Part shown: piece by piece, positions 1-11,112 of the stretch
How the letters are laid out: the number at the start of each line of letters is the position of its first letter
How positions within the stretch are numbered: the stretch's first letter is position 1
DNA from: Brachycybe producta
Taxonomy: Eukaryota > Arthropoda > Diplopoda > Playtdesmida > Andrognathidae
Length of the DNA: 64,000 bases
Assembly (NCBI GenBank): GCA_036925085.1
Contig: JAUPFP010000037.1
Location: 1,384,001-1,448,000 of the forward strand
Direction of reading: 5' to 3'
Translations under genes and position numbers: made by a program
Notes under the pieces: model-generated
Databases searched by the model: none
The model's input: only the letters and a program-made list of their open reading frames with translations
Told to the model about the DNA's origin: nothing

Positions 1-561
1 AATTTTCTTACAGTAATGTATGTGAGATATTTTTTTTGTTAAAGATTAATATCTAGGAATAAAAATCATCATAAATATGAAATGGGGTTTTCTGTGTAAA
101 GGTAGGTGGGTGATTTTTGTTTTTCTTAGAAAAGGGCCCAGCCCTCAATGTTCATCTCAAAACACCTTCTTTTCTACTTTTTAAATGTGTTGTCCTCAAT
201 TAAACAATGAAAGTTTAAAAGGACTTAGGTCCTTGTCTGGTGTTTTGACTCCATTTTTTTTTCTTCTTCTTCTTCCAACTAACCTACATTTGAAAAATAA
301 GCATAGTAATATTTTTTTTTTGCCTTCTGAGAAGGATGTGACTAATAGCCCAATTTTCATTTTGCAATCTCATGAAAAAGGAAACAAAACTTTGAAAGTG
401 TTTTTACCAAAATGTGTGTACCATAAAGTAAAAACCACTGGTCATCAAAGTGACCCATATTTTTGTACATGTTTTCAATTTACAGTTTTAAAGTCAAAAC
501 GCGTCACTGGAACTCTTCATTTTATTCTTTGTCTCGGAAGTAATCTTATGATAAACTTGAA
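1..561. other. AT-rich intergenic, no supported gene
   Basis: No gene is supported here. A 128-codon open frame (185-571, +) lacks a signal peptide, a recognisable domain and a convincing TATA or splice context. Its composition follows the background, with runs of T giving F/L stretches. I treat it as chance. Confidence 0.5.
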
Positions 562-832
562 TGTGGTTTAGAAACTAGAAGAGTAGATGAATCAATGAAT
601 GCTCCATTAAACGTTTATTATTAAAAATCTGAACCTTAAAAATTATCTTTTAATTTTTTTTAACTTTTCTAGTTTTTTTTATAATACTTTAAATTGTTCT
701 TCTTGTTATTGATATATTTAAAATATTTTTTATGGCTGTTTGAAAATGAACTTTGAAAATTAGGAGTTTGTTCATAAAACGTTTATTTTTAAAGATATCA
801 ACTCTTCTAGTTTTTAAAACACATTCAAATTA
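562..832. repeat. MITE family C copy (AGAAACTAGAA hairpin)
   Basis: Left end reads TTTAGAAACTAGAAGAGTA and the right end is its inverted partner, ACTCTTCTAGTTTTTAAAAC. Between them are ACGTTTATTATTAAAA-like and ACGTTTATTTTTAAAGATAT segments that also pair. This is the first of about eighteen copies of a roughly 230-300 bp hairpin repeat in the window. No open frame and no transposase are present, so it is a non-autonomous element by inference. Confidence 0.75.
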
Positions 833-3228
833 TTCTTCACATTGTTTCTAAAATTCAGAATAACCAAAAAAAGATAATCAAATGATTAATGATGATCTTC
901 ATATAGGAAATTTACATTATATTTGCATAGGCCTAGAGTATATTCAATTTTATTACACCAATTTTTTTTAAATATTAGAAATCAATAAAAACCTGATGTC
1001 ATTCTTAGTTTATTAGTTATTAAAATTTAGTTTATCACTTATTGTCTCATCTGAATGGTTCAATGTCATATAAACGGATGTCCTTGTCAAGATTTTACTA
1101 TTCAAAATATATATAAATTTCTATGATAGAATTGTGTTCAGTATTCATGTATAACCCGTATAAATATTGTCTGTTCTACATAAGTTACATTACATTCGTC
1201 TGATAATAAAAGTACGTTGACATATTCTTCATAATTTCATCTGAAGAATGAAAAGTTTATTCAACCTTTGCCAATCTTTCAAATAACAATAGTTTTTTTT
1301 ATGAATTCTTAAATTAAAATGACTTTTATTTAAGTCTTATTATGATTATTATGAATTGAAAGTGCATTTTGGGAGGAGTCTTAAAGGGGGAAGTAAAAAA
1401 AAACACTTTTGCACAAGAAATTTTTTTCCTCATGTACTAACTTCATTTTTGAAGGGAAATAAATTATGCAAATTATTAATTGTATACTTTGCACCCACAT
1501 TTTCACACTTTAATATCAAGTTTTTTTAATTGCTTTGCAATTATTAAAACTATAATTGAAATATTGATGTAAAATGATTAATTAATGTCTGTTTTTTATT
1601 TTCGAATGTAATAATTAAGATTTTATTTAAATGTTTCAAATTTAAATGAGCTGAAAAAGTTCATCATGATATATCTACGCATAGAGGTAGCTCAAACTAA
1701 GAGCTCTGTCCTATGCCTGGTGCTAAATCTAAATCTTCTATGGGTGCATTTGGGAATGACAAAAAACTAATAGGTTTGGTGGCATTCGGTATAAAGCATT
1801 TGAGACTGTTGGTAATTAATATTAATTATTTTTAATTTCTACAGTGACAGCCGTAAAATTATGACAAAAACAACAAAAATGATGAGCAGGAGAGAGAAAA
1901 CTGAAAAACAACATGGTACATACTGTACATGTTGAGGTGACATACATGATTTTATTGTTAAGATCTGCAAGTGATATTTGCAGAATTAACTAGCCTCCTA
2001 CTTGTATTATGGAGCTCTTATATTGTTGAGTTTTGACAATGCATTTCATATGCCGCAATTGGATTTTTGTTCCTCTGCCATAGAGTTCTCTGCTTGCAGA
2101 GTAATATTGCTCAACTATTCTACTCTTATTCAACTATTGCAACAAAAGTAGACATTCCCAATGGAAGGGATAAAAAGAATAAGGAGAAGCTTGATGAGAG
2201 GATATACAATTAAAGCTCAATTACATTATTTTCTAACATATAATTCGGATATCTCTATGTTTACATCTATTTTTCTTTTCAGGTAAAAATCTTCATTGAT
2301 TGGAATGCAATTTAAGTAATTTGTAAGATTACTTAATTTTTTTTTAACGTGAATCATTTTGGAATTCAAGGTACTTTTATTTATTTTCTGACTGTTTTAT
2401 TGTTTATTATTTGGGGATGTTTATATATTCTAATGCATGAGGAGGACAGAAAGAAACAAGTGGCTACATTTCCTTGAAAACGCGCGACATACTCGTAAAT
2501 TTAACACGGAAGTGTAATTTTGAACGACTGAAAAACTTTCAAACTATTTTGATGAGTCAGTGTTGCTAATTACTTTTTTTTCACTCAGTAAGTAGGCCTA
2601 CCTTGAGTTTTTACCTTTTCTTTCTTTTTTGTTTTTTTCTAGTTTTTTTTTGTGACAGTATTTTTTTTTTAATGTTTGTGTCTGTTTATGTTTTTTCATG
2701 TGTTAATTTTTTCGTGTCTCAGTCTGACACAAAGTATTTTTTTACCTTTTATGTATGAAGTATTTCACGAATGTAAAATGCAAATTTAATTGTTAAAAAA
2801 ACGTAATTATAACTCTTTGATTATTTTGTGTTGCAAATATTTTTATCTTAATTGTCTATAAATAGAAATTAACTTTTTTATGGCAGTTTGATTCTGAAAT
2901 ACGAGCTTATTTTGCATAATATTACAATGGTTGCTTGTAATATATTTTAATTTTATTCAAAAATGAAAGCATGTTGATTTTGCTTGTTGATTTACGTTTA
3001 AAAAATGAAGTTTAAAGTGTAGTCAGAGTTATAGAAATTTATTTATCTAGTTGAGCAGATTGACATATTTTTATTATTATTATTAACTAATTATGTTGAG
3101 CAATGAGACTAATTAAAATGCACAATTGTGTACTTTGGTTAAATCTGTTAATTATAAATGTCAATTTTGCTCTCGAGTTTTTTTAATAACCATTGTTATA
3201 TTTCACTTGGATAATTTTCTGCCTCAAC
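833..3228. other. AT-rich intergenic
   Basis: No gene, RNA gene or clear repeat was recognised in this 2.4 kb. It consists of poly-A/T tracts and short chance frames. A (TTA)n-like stretch lies near 3070-3085. Confidence 0.4.
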
Positions 3229-3612
3229 TCTCAGGCCCTTGGCAAGCAGACCACTTTGTTGTGGTCGTGTTCTACTGCAAAATGAAGTCGGCGTGTGGTT
3301 CGTGTTTAAAGGTCTGGCGTCTTTACATAGAAGTACATTGCAAATACAGCTGCAAATTATTGTCGCAGATGGACTGTGGTTTACAATGTATTGCTATGGC
3401 AAGATGTCGAACCTTTGCACACGAGCGACACGCCGACTACATTATGCAGTTGCACTCGACCACTACTCGACCACGGCTTTTAAACATAATGATTACTTTC
3501 AAGAGTCTTTTCATTTCAATACGTTGTCAACCACAGCCCAGCCACTAGCTGTGACAACATTTTGCAGTCAAACTCAACCACTCAAGAACGGTTCGTGTAA
3601 CAAGGCCCTAAA
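3229..3612. repeat. MITE family D copy (GACCACTTT hairpin)
   Basis: The left end reads AGGCCCTTGGCAAGCAGACC and the right end, read in reverse complement, AGGGCCTTGTTACACGAACC. Inside are TGCAAAATGAAGTCG and TTGCAATGTA-type segments that recur in the other family D copies (19980, 25450, 32411 and 40560). GC content is above the local background. Two overlapping open frames of 127-140 codons fall inside it and are by-products of this repeat, not genes. Confidence 0.7.
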
Positions 3613-4040
3613 AAAATTCTAAACTAAAATCGATTTTTTGAAAATAAGTTATGTCCAATTTTGTACCCTTTTTTATGGTATTGTTTAATTATGTCCTTAT
3701 TTTTTCCCGGTAATTATAATTAAATAAATGACATGATTATGTTATGTAATAAGATTGGGATTAATTACTTTTTTGAATGTTTTTTTTGTGTCATTTAGCC
3801 AATATATAGGTCCACATGTAAAATGCTAAACTGTTAAATATTATGGCCATTAATTATGACTCTTATGAGTGATTGATTCTCTTTGTATTATTTTTTTAAG
3901 AAAAATATGCCATTATGGCCTAATACTGTATTAGGCTTTTGACCACACCCTTTCAGTTGAGGAAAGAATCATAGAAAGAGTTAAGCAACCAAACCCTCCC
4001 TTTTTGTTGAATAATTTTGAACGCAAATTTAAAAACAAAT

Positions 4041-4352
4041 TGAAAGAATGCTAGAAACTAGAATAGTAAGCAAATTAATTGTTTGGTTTTAAAAGATTTT
4101 GTAAAATGAGTTTGTAATTTAATTTTAAAGCACGTCCATTTCAAAGGTTAGCTCAATCACTTAAGTTCATGTTGATATCTTTCAAAAGAAACTTTTAATA
4201 AAGACAGCAATTTTTTAAAAAAATATTGACTGCTTAAATTTGTGTCATTTTCAAATTGACATAAAAAGGTTATTTTGGAAGATAATCAATATGAAAATTT
4301 TATTTAGATTTATTTAGATGCCATTCTAGTTTCTAAAACACATTCAAATTTC
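4041..4352. repeat. MITE family C copy
   Basis: It starts GCTAGAAACTAGAATAGTA and ends CCATTCTAGTTTCTAAAAC. The inner halves contain the GATATCTTTCAAAA / complementary hairpin segments and a TCATTTTCAAATTGACATAA block shared with the other copies. No coding capacity. Confidence 0.8.
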
Positions 4353-4432
4353 TCTTCATTTAAAACCATCTTAATTTTTTTTAAAAAAAAGGTAATAGAT
4401 CCTATATATTATGAATAATAAACAGGGCTTGG

Positions 4433-4719
4433 ATTTTTATGCACTAATCAAGCAAATGTTTCTCAATTTGTAGCCCAAGTGTCAATTGTGAAGTAACTGC
4501 AAATATGCTTTTTTTTCTAATCAAAAAGGCTTGTCAGAGGCTATGTGTCTGTTTACTATCAGATTTCAATTAAGAGGTCTAGCCTCTAACCAGTATTTTT
4601 GATTGAAAAAACAATTAATTGTTGGTTAATCTAAACGCGATTGTTACTTCACAATCTGCCCTTTGGGCGAAAAATTGAGAAACAATTTCTTTGCTAAATT
4701 ACATACAAATCCGATTTAG
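4433..4719. repeat. MITE family B copy (hAT-like, CAGGGCTCGG hairpin)
   Basis: Left end CAGGGCTTGGATTTTTATGC. Right end is the diverged inverse, ACAAATCCGATTT. Inner segments GTTTCTCAATTTGTAGCCCA and TGTTACTTCACAAT pair with each other. It belongs to the roughly 290-bp family that carries 8-bp target duplications in better preserved copies (46119, 48861), which points to the hAT superfamily. Confidence 0.8.
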
Positions 4720-6823
4720 TAGTGTGAATTGTGAATAAGTTGTTTGTACTCAAAAGATTTATTTAAATTTATTTTGTTCTTAGATTCTATTTTATTATTG
4801 TTAAAATATTTTTTTATATTAAATGGTAATGTAGGCTAATGTGCATATCTGTTGGTGAGAATTGGGAATTGGTTTTCTTATATATTTTGTTGTGGTTGAT
4901 CAAGTTGAGTGTTGTTACCTGTGGCTCATTCATGGTCATGACCAACATAAAAGAATTGAAATATCCAATGTGAAGATTACATAAAATACCAACACATTTA
5001 ACACTCAATTACATTTCAAGTTTATCATCAATTCTCAATATTTCATTCAAACTTATGGTTCAGTAAGTTTTTTCCCTTAAAAAAAACTCTTCAAAATTCA
5101 CACGGTTTTTTTTTATTCTGTTATTCATTGCCACCATTTCTAAGCAATTAACACTATTTATACTATAATAAAAACAATTGTTAGTTTAATTGCTTTATGT
5201 TTGAAGCCTCCAATGAAAAGTAATAATGAGTGTAATTTTGCTGAATTTAAATGTAAAATTTAGATCAAAAATATAAAAAGTAAAAGTGTGTAGTTCCTTG
5301 TCTTTGTGTTTTTCTCTTAAAGAGTGAACACACACAAACACATTATAAAATAAATTAAGGTCACCCTGTAATTTAATGATGATCATCAAAAATTGTAAAT
5401 GTGTGTGAATTGAACTAGATATGTTTTGTTTTTTTGCATAAATTAGAATCAAATGCGGAATTTACATCAAGTAGAAGATTTTGTTGGCCAATTATAGCTG
5501 ACCAAGAATTAACAATAATAAAAACTTGGAGATGTTTAAAAAACTAGAAGACTAACTGAACAATTTTTGTTAATCTTCATGGTAATTTGAATATGACAAA
5601 ATGTTCCGTTTTTGGACGTTTTCAGATTATTTTTTTTTAGTTTTGTAATCAAGTTTAAATAAAAACTAAAACTATAAGCTGCTTTTGAAAGTATTAAACA
5701 CTCTTGTGACCTATTCATTATTCTATTTTTCACTAGCAACTTCTAAAAAAACCTTGAAAGTGCTTTAGAATCTAGAAGGGTAGTTCAATTAGGGTATTCT
5801 CATGTTGATAATTTGATATCATTTAAAATTTTAATTTATATCAATTTGAAAATAACCGAACTTCCATTATTTCATTTGCATATTTTGCAATGACCTACAG
5901 GTACTTATAAAATGACTAGTTGAAATTTCAAAGTATTGAATTGTATGAAGTTTTGGAATTTTCAGAAGTCGTGACTACTTCGAATATTTGGCTACTTAAG
6001 TATATAGGGGGGGGGGCTACCAAAAATGTTTAAATTCTTATGATGTAAGATCTGAGGAGCAATATTCTGTTGACATGTTTGGCACCTTCATCAGAATAAT
6101 AAACATTCTTTTATAACAAATTTGTGTTTTTTTTTCAGATATAACAATAGAATTTTCTAATTGTTTGCAACCCGGTTTTATGCTTAATATGTTATAATTA
6201 AAAACCATATTTAATAAGGCTTTTTTTTTTGGATGAACCTGTTTCCAATGTTAACAAATGTTAATTAGTTGTCTTAATACTTGACATTAGAAATATTTGA
6301 TGTAACAAGTTTCATTCTTTCTTTATATTGTTATTTTCTAAGAGAGGATGATGGTATCTAATAGGTCCCATAGCAAATATGCCGTGGTGAGAATTTGAAA
6401 TGTCATTTGTATAATGACAACTCAAATCGTCACTTTGATATTTAAAGGGAAAAAAAAGTAACTTGTAATTTCACGATGTAGTTAGATTTTTTACGTTCAA
6501 AATTATTCACTGTGAAAGGGTGTGACCAAAAATAAATTTATTTCAAGCTAAAATTTAGTACTTTAGAAACTTAAGAAATTGGGTAAAATGTGAATTTTGG
6601 TCATTTCTTTGTGCTTGTCAGTCAAAATATTTAATTATTTAATTAATAACATTATTATGTCGTATTCATCATTAGACAAGCTATAGAATTAGCATAAATA
6701 GTATTTTATTTTTACTCATAAGATAATCATAAAAATTGTCATTTCTTTTTATGGTGGCTTCAAAGTGTAAGCACTTCTTCAACTATGATTATTCTGTTTT
6801 TCAAATGCACAAAGAAAAAAAAA
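4720..6823. other. AT-rich intergenic with repeat fragments
   Basis: No gene is supported. A partial family C arm (GCTTTAGAATCTAGAAGGGT) lies at about 5762-5781, and another CTAGAAG arm at about 5540-5560. A run of nine G lies near 6006-6014. The minus-strand frames of 64-85 codons are AT-rich and lack any feature of a gene. Confidence 0.45.
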
Positions 6824-7060
6824 AGTAGAAAGTGTTTTTAGAAGCTAGAAGGGTAACTCAATCACTCAAAAGGATATTTTCATTGTTGATATCTTTTCAA
6901 ATAAGTTTTATTGGAATTTGAAAATGACCCAACTTTAAATTTTTGTCTATAAAACGTTTATTTTGAAAGATATCAAACGTAAAACTACCCTTAAAACTGC
7001 TTTAAGTGATTGAGTTATTGTTCTAGTTTCTAAAACAATTTCTAGTTTCTCTTAATTTTC
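6824..7060. repeat. MITE family C copy
   Basis: Left arm AAGTGTTTTTAGAAGCTAGAAG and inverted right arm TTCTAGTTTCTAAAACAATT. It contains ACGTTTATTTTGAAAGATAT near its centre. Same family as 562-832. Confidence 0.8.
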
Positions 7061-7356
7061 TTTTAATTTAAAAACACAATATAATCAGAGTTTGAAAATC
7101 AACTTTTCATAAACCATCTTAACCATTAATTAAACCATTCTATTTTTTTAAATTCTTTAATTTCTTAAATTGTATTTATTCTTTAATCATCTTTCTTCAT
7201 CATCGCCGCTATCGTTTGGATTCACATGAGAAAATGTGTACATGAATAATCCTCTTGTATTACAAATGGTGAAGCACAGAATATAGCCTATAAATATAAT
7301 GGAGAAGTTGAACCAATATGGCGACGCCTTATAAATATTACTCAGGGAGGAAGACA

Positions 7357-7545
7357 GGCATCTGTAGACCGCTTCAGAATTTTTTTGGCTCAGCTCTTTT
7401 ATGAGCGTCAGACCCCAAATATCAACCAATTGGAAATTTAAAATGCGGGGCATATGACATCACACCCAGTAACAAGCCAATTAGAAATTAATAACGCTCA
7501 TAAAAGGGTGGAGCCAACGAAATCCTGAAGCTGTCTACAGATGCC
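7357..7545. repeat. MITE hairpin, diverged relative of family A
   Basis: The ends are perfect inverted repeats: GGCATCTGTAGAC at 7357-7369 and GTCTACAGATGCC at 7533-7545. Further pairing follows inward (CTTCAGAATTTTTTTGGCTC against GGAGCCAACGAAATCCTGAAG). The centre holds CCAATTGGAAATT and CCAATTAGAAATT, like family A (10215-10424). An 88-codon minus-strand frame across it is not a gene. Confidence 0.75.
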
Positions 7546-7867
7546 TTTGAAAAGTAGGGTGTGTGGCTTATCGGCCATATTGCAAAGACCCTGAAGAAAG
7601 TTTATATATTAAGTTTCATGATAAAAATTACGACGTTATTTTGTTTATTTTTTTAAATAAAAGTTTATTTACATTAAATCAAACAAAAAAGATATATAAG
7701 CATGAAAACAATAATGCAAAGTTTGTGAGAAATATAAAAATATTGTAATATATTAAATGCACACTTTTGTAGTCTGAAATTATGGGACTGCTGGCAATTC
7801 CGATGAAAAACATCGATATATCGCATTTCCTATAATTATAAAAATTTAAAAACAGTAAAATTTAAAA

Positions 7868-7942
7868 GACCCCACTGAGGTTTGAACCCCAGAACTCCAA
7901 ATCAGACAGCAGTGACATTAACCACACAGCTAAACTGACAAC
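7868..7942 (-). repeat. tRNA-like promoter block in left foldback arm
   Basis: Read on the minus strand, this block has an A-box-like TTTAGCTGTGTGGTTAA and a perfect B box GGTTCAAACC, separated by tRNA-like spacing. The ends do not pair into an acceptor stem, so I call it a tRNA-derived sequence (SINE head) and not a tRNA gene. Its inverted partner is at 10757-10831. Confidence 0.6.
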
Positions 7943-8193
7943 TTCAACAACCTAAATAAATAAATTATACTTAGGAACGTTACCAACATTGAATCTTTCA
8001 TAAAACAAAATTAAAAAAAATTCAGTCAAAGTAGATGGAGCCACCATCTCCATTAAAAAAATTTTGCCAAAAAGCAAAAACTTTTTTTTGAGGTATAGGA
8101 TTTTTAACATAGAACTTTTTTAATTAATGTTTGAAATGTTTGAAGACAGGGGCGCTATAATCAACTATTACATAGAGTCCATGTATAAAGTGC

Positions 8194-8211
8194 TAGGTTA
8201 GGTTAGGTTAG
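8194..8211 (+). repeat. Short TTAGG-type array
   Basis: TAGGTTAGGTTAGGTTAG, a pentamer run in the left foldback arm. TTAGG is the telomere unit of most arthropods. Here it is interstitial. Confidence 0.8.
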
Positions 8212-8774
8212 TGGGTTAAGGCGGGTATCCACTTGTTGCATTTCTGCTTATCATATCACCGTTGTATATTGTACATATAATTTCATTAACAAGGAAAGAA
8301 TGATTAAGTAATAACAAATTATTTTAAAGTGGAAATGACATTTTCAAATAAAATTTACAAAATAAATTAAAAAATGTAATTTATTGAACAATTAAAATAA
8401 AATTTAGTACAACATTGAAAAGTGAAATTTAAAAATAAAATTAAAAACTGAAATTTTAAAATACAATTTATTAAAAATTAAAAAATACAATTTATTAAAA
8501 ATTAAAAAATTAAATTTATTAAAAAAATTAATAGCGATAATGAATTTATGAGTGACTACTATCACTTCTTGCAAAATGAATGTTTTTGTCCACATAATTC
8601 AAATATTAACTACTGTGGCGCCATCAAGGGTCTCATTTAGAAACATAAGGCATAATAAGCATTCATTTTCGTTTGTTTTGAAGCAGACGATTTACATGGG
8701 AAAACTATATTTAAATTACACTGTACATTAATTTTAAAGTTTCATTTGAAATCAAACATTATAAATTAAATCAC

Positions 8775-8832
8775 CAGAGACAATTAGAAATTGGGACAAA
8801 CAAGTTGGATCCGCCCTTTTTATGACGAACTG
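8775..8832 (+). repeat. Truncated family A MITE end
   Basis: GACAATTAGAAATTGGGACA followed by a CCGCCCTTTTTATGACGAAC segment matches one arm of family A (10215-10424, 10921-11112, 62165-62356). The other arm is missing. Just downstream, a short perfect hairpin (CCACAGTATAGG, spacer, CCTATACTGTGG) spans about 8850-8881. Confidence 0.65.
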
Positions 8833-9827
8833 GTCTCTTTTAGAAAGGTTAGACCACAGTATAGGGATTTCCTATACTGTGGGTTAGACATTACACAGGT
8901 GTAATGTTATAGCAATTTTCGCCATTTTCGTTTGTAGAACGGATCAGCTGTTTCTATTCATATTTTTAACTTTCTACTTTTCTAGCATATTTTATTAAAA
9001 TAACTAGGCTGGGTGAATAAAATGAATTTTTCGGTCTAATATGTTAATTGCTGTGCGAGAGTAGTGTGGGTTTGTAAACAGAAGTTACAGAATGCAAAAA
9101 TTCTACTTTCTTTGTGTGCGAAAGTTTTTAAAAATGACATTCTACATAGGCTTAGCATAATGACGTTTAACCTCGGATATTTCGGGGAAACAAATCATTT
9201 ACATTTAAAATTCGGGCTTCGTCGTCACGACCTGACACCTGTTTAGATTTAGCTATGCTCAAAATTTCATAAAAATCAGTCACAAGTAATTGCGTGAAAA
9301 ATCGCGTACTTATGGCAAAGTAAGCTGTGCTGCGCTGCGCTTCAAAAAAATTTAAATTTTTTCATTAAAAATAAAACTAAATATCTATTTTCATTTTTAA
9401 AAATTACTATTTTTCCATTTTATTTGTAATAATTCAATAAATAGAGTAGAATTATACACTTAAAAGGAAATATAATTTACAATTTTTGATTTCAAGTGAA
9501 ACTTTAAAATGAATATAGTAATAGTTTTACCTTGTAAATCGTCTGCTTCGAAACAAACAAAAATGGATGCTTATTATGCCTTATGTTTCTAAATGTGACC
9601 CTTGATGGCGCCACAGTAGTTAATATTTGAATTATGTGGACAAAAACATTCATTTTGCAAGAAATGATAGTCACTCATAATCGCTACATTATGTTATTTC
9701 AATAACTTTTTAATGGAGATGCTGGCGCCCTCTATTGGGTATTTTTTAAACTTGCCATGTTGCTATAGCAACAAGTTGGTAAAGGGAAGAATCTAACCAA
9801 CAATAAGGCCGGGCATTATAGGAGGCT

Positions 9828-10210
9828 ATGGGCCGGGTATCCACTTGTTGAATTTCTGCGTATCGTATCCCCAATGCGTATCAATGGAACGCAACGAGCC
9901 CGATCGGTCATTTGTCGGTAAAGATACGATACGCGGTGGAGTAAGTTGGGACTGGCGGCGCGCTCTGTCATTCCGTTGCACAATATTTGTTCATTCGCGT
10001 TTAATTGGGAACTAGATGAAACGGTGACGTCTGCAATCTCGTATCGTGCATTTGGAAACGCAACGCATTGATGATACGAGAAACATCGAGTAGTGTGTAC
10101 TCCGTATCCGTGAATGATACGCGTACAATACGCAACGGTGATACGATATCGTATCACCGTTGCGTATCGTACCCGTATATACGCAGAAATGCAACAAGTG
10201 GATACCCGCC
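9828..10210. mobile_element. MITE with GGGTATCCACTTGTTG ends
   Basis: The left end GGCCGGGTATCCACTTGTTG is inverted at the right end as CAACAAGTGGATACCCGCC. The interior is rich in CGTATCGTATC-type motifs on both strands and much less AT-rich than its surroundings. A 5'-truncated copy lies at about 8216-8275 in the opposite foldback arm. TTAA follows the right end. A 135-codon minus-strand frame inside is a by-product of this repeat. Confidence 0.75.
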
Positions 10211-10214
10211 TTAA

Positions 10215-10424
10215 CACAGGCATTTAGAAATCGGGACGAACTTCAGTTTTCTCCGCCCTTTTTATGACCAACGCAACTTCTAATTGGTTGTTGTTGTGTG
10301 GTTCGATGTTGAAAAGGACGGAGCATGGGACGTCAGACTACATAACCAACCAATTAGAAGTTGGTTTCGTCATAACAATGGCGGAGCCAACTGAAGTTCG
10401 TCCCTTTTTCTGAATGGCTGTGCC
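10215..10424. mobile_element. MITE family A copy with TTAA duplication
   Basis: The inverted ends are CACAGGCATTTAGAAATCGG (left) and, in reverse complement, GGCACAGCCATTCAGAAA. Inner arms share CTTCTAATTGGTTG / CAACCAATTAGAAG. TTAA flanks it at 10211-10214 and 10425-10428. The opposite foldback arm holds the same site with one TTAA and no insert (about 8210-8225), so the insertion and its TTAA duplication are directly visible. TTAA targeting is known for piggyBac and Kolobok elements. Confidence 0.85.
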
Positions 10425-10433
10425 TTAACCCAC

Positions 10434-10505
10434 TAACCTAACCTAACCTAACCCAACACTAACCAACTAACCTAACCTAACCCAACACTAACCTACCTAA
10501 CCTAG
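10434..10505 (-). repeat. CCTAA (TTAGG) interstitial array
   Basis: Repeated CCTAACCTAACCTAACCC units, interrupted by ACACTAACCAACTAA spacers, in the right foldback arm. It is the inverted, expanded counterpart of 8194-8211. The unit matches the arthropod telomere pentamer, though short arrays of this kind also occur inside repeats. Confidence 0.8.
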
Positions 10506-10756
10506 CACTTTATACATTGACTCTACGAAATAGTTGATTGTAGCGCCCCTGTCTTCAAACATTTGAAACATTAATTAAAAAAGTTCTATGTTAAAAATCC
10601 TATACCTCAAAAAAAAGTTTTTGCTTTTTGGCAAAATTTTTTTAATGGAGACGGTGGCTCCATCTACTTTGACTGAATTTTTTTTAATTTTGTTTTATGA
10701 AAGATTCAATGTTGGTAACGTTCCTAAGTATAATTTATTTGTTGATTTGTTGCAGT

Positions 10757-10831
10757 TGTCAGTTTGGCTGTGTGGTTAACGTCACTGTTGTCTGATCTGA
10801 AGTTCTGGGGTTCAAACCTCGGTGGTGTCTT
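10757..10831 (+). repeat. tRNA-like promoter block in right foldback arm
   Basis: This is the inverted partner of 7868-7942. The A-box-like part is TTTGGCTGTGTGGTTAACG and the B box GGTTCAAACC lies at 10809-10818. No convincing acceptor stem is visible. RNA polymerase III could in principle read both copies, each from one arm toward the outside of the foldback. Confidence 0.6.
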
Positions 10832-10920
10832 TTAAATTTTACTGTTTTTAAATTTTTAAAATTATAGGAAAAGCGATATATCGATGTTTTTCATCGGAAT
10901 TGTCGGCAATCCCTTATTTT

Positions 10921-11112
10921 CACGGGCATTTAGAAATCCGGACGAACTTCAGTTGGCTCCGTCCTTTTTATGACGAACGCAACTTCTAATTGGTTGGAAT
11001 AAGTAGTCTGACGTCACATGCTCAGCCCTTTTTAACGTCGAACCACACAACAAACCAATTAGAAGGGCGGATCCAACAGAAGTTCGTCCCGATTTCTAAT
11101 TGCCTGTCTTCA
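10921..11112. mobile_element. MITE family A copy
   Basis: Ends CACGGGCATTTAGAAATCCG and GATTTCTAATTGCCTGTC are inverted. Inner arms share GACGAACTTCAGTTGGCTCC and GATCCAACAGAAGTTCGTCC. It abuts the right end of the 3.1-kb foldback. Confidence 0.8.

Larger units (their letters stand above)
7787..10920. mobile_element. 3.1-kb nested foldback (large inverted repeat)
   Basis: The two flanks are long inverted copies of each other. The outer arms are 7787-8225 and 10425-10920. They share TATATCGATGTTTTTCATCG, a tRNA-like block, AAAAAGTTTTTGCTTTTTGG, GACAGGGGCGCTATAATCAA (left, inverted on the right) and a TTAGG run. The inner arms are 8523-8752 and 9482-9690, sharing AACTACTGTGGCGCCATCAA. The centre (8760-9480) is partly unique. 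Smaller MITEs have inserted into the right arm. No transposase frame was found, so it looks like a non-autonomous foldback or an inverted duplication. Confidence 0.8.

Noticed and set aside
185-571. 128-codon open frame, +
   Set aside because: No domain, signal peptide, splice or promoter support. Composition follows the AT-rich background.
3126-3622. Two overlapping frames of 127-140 codons
   Set aside because: They lie inside a family D hairpin element shared with five other loci.
7868-7942. Functional tRNA gene
   Set aside because: A and B boxes are present but the ends do not form an acceptor stem, and an inverted copy in a mobile element (10757-10831) points to a repeat.
9816-10223. 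135-codon minus-strand frame
   Set aside because: It coincides with the GGGTATCCACTTGTTG MITE, whose CGTATCGTATC repeats keep several frames open.
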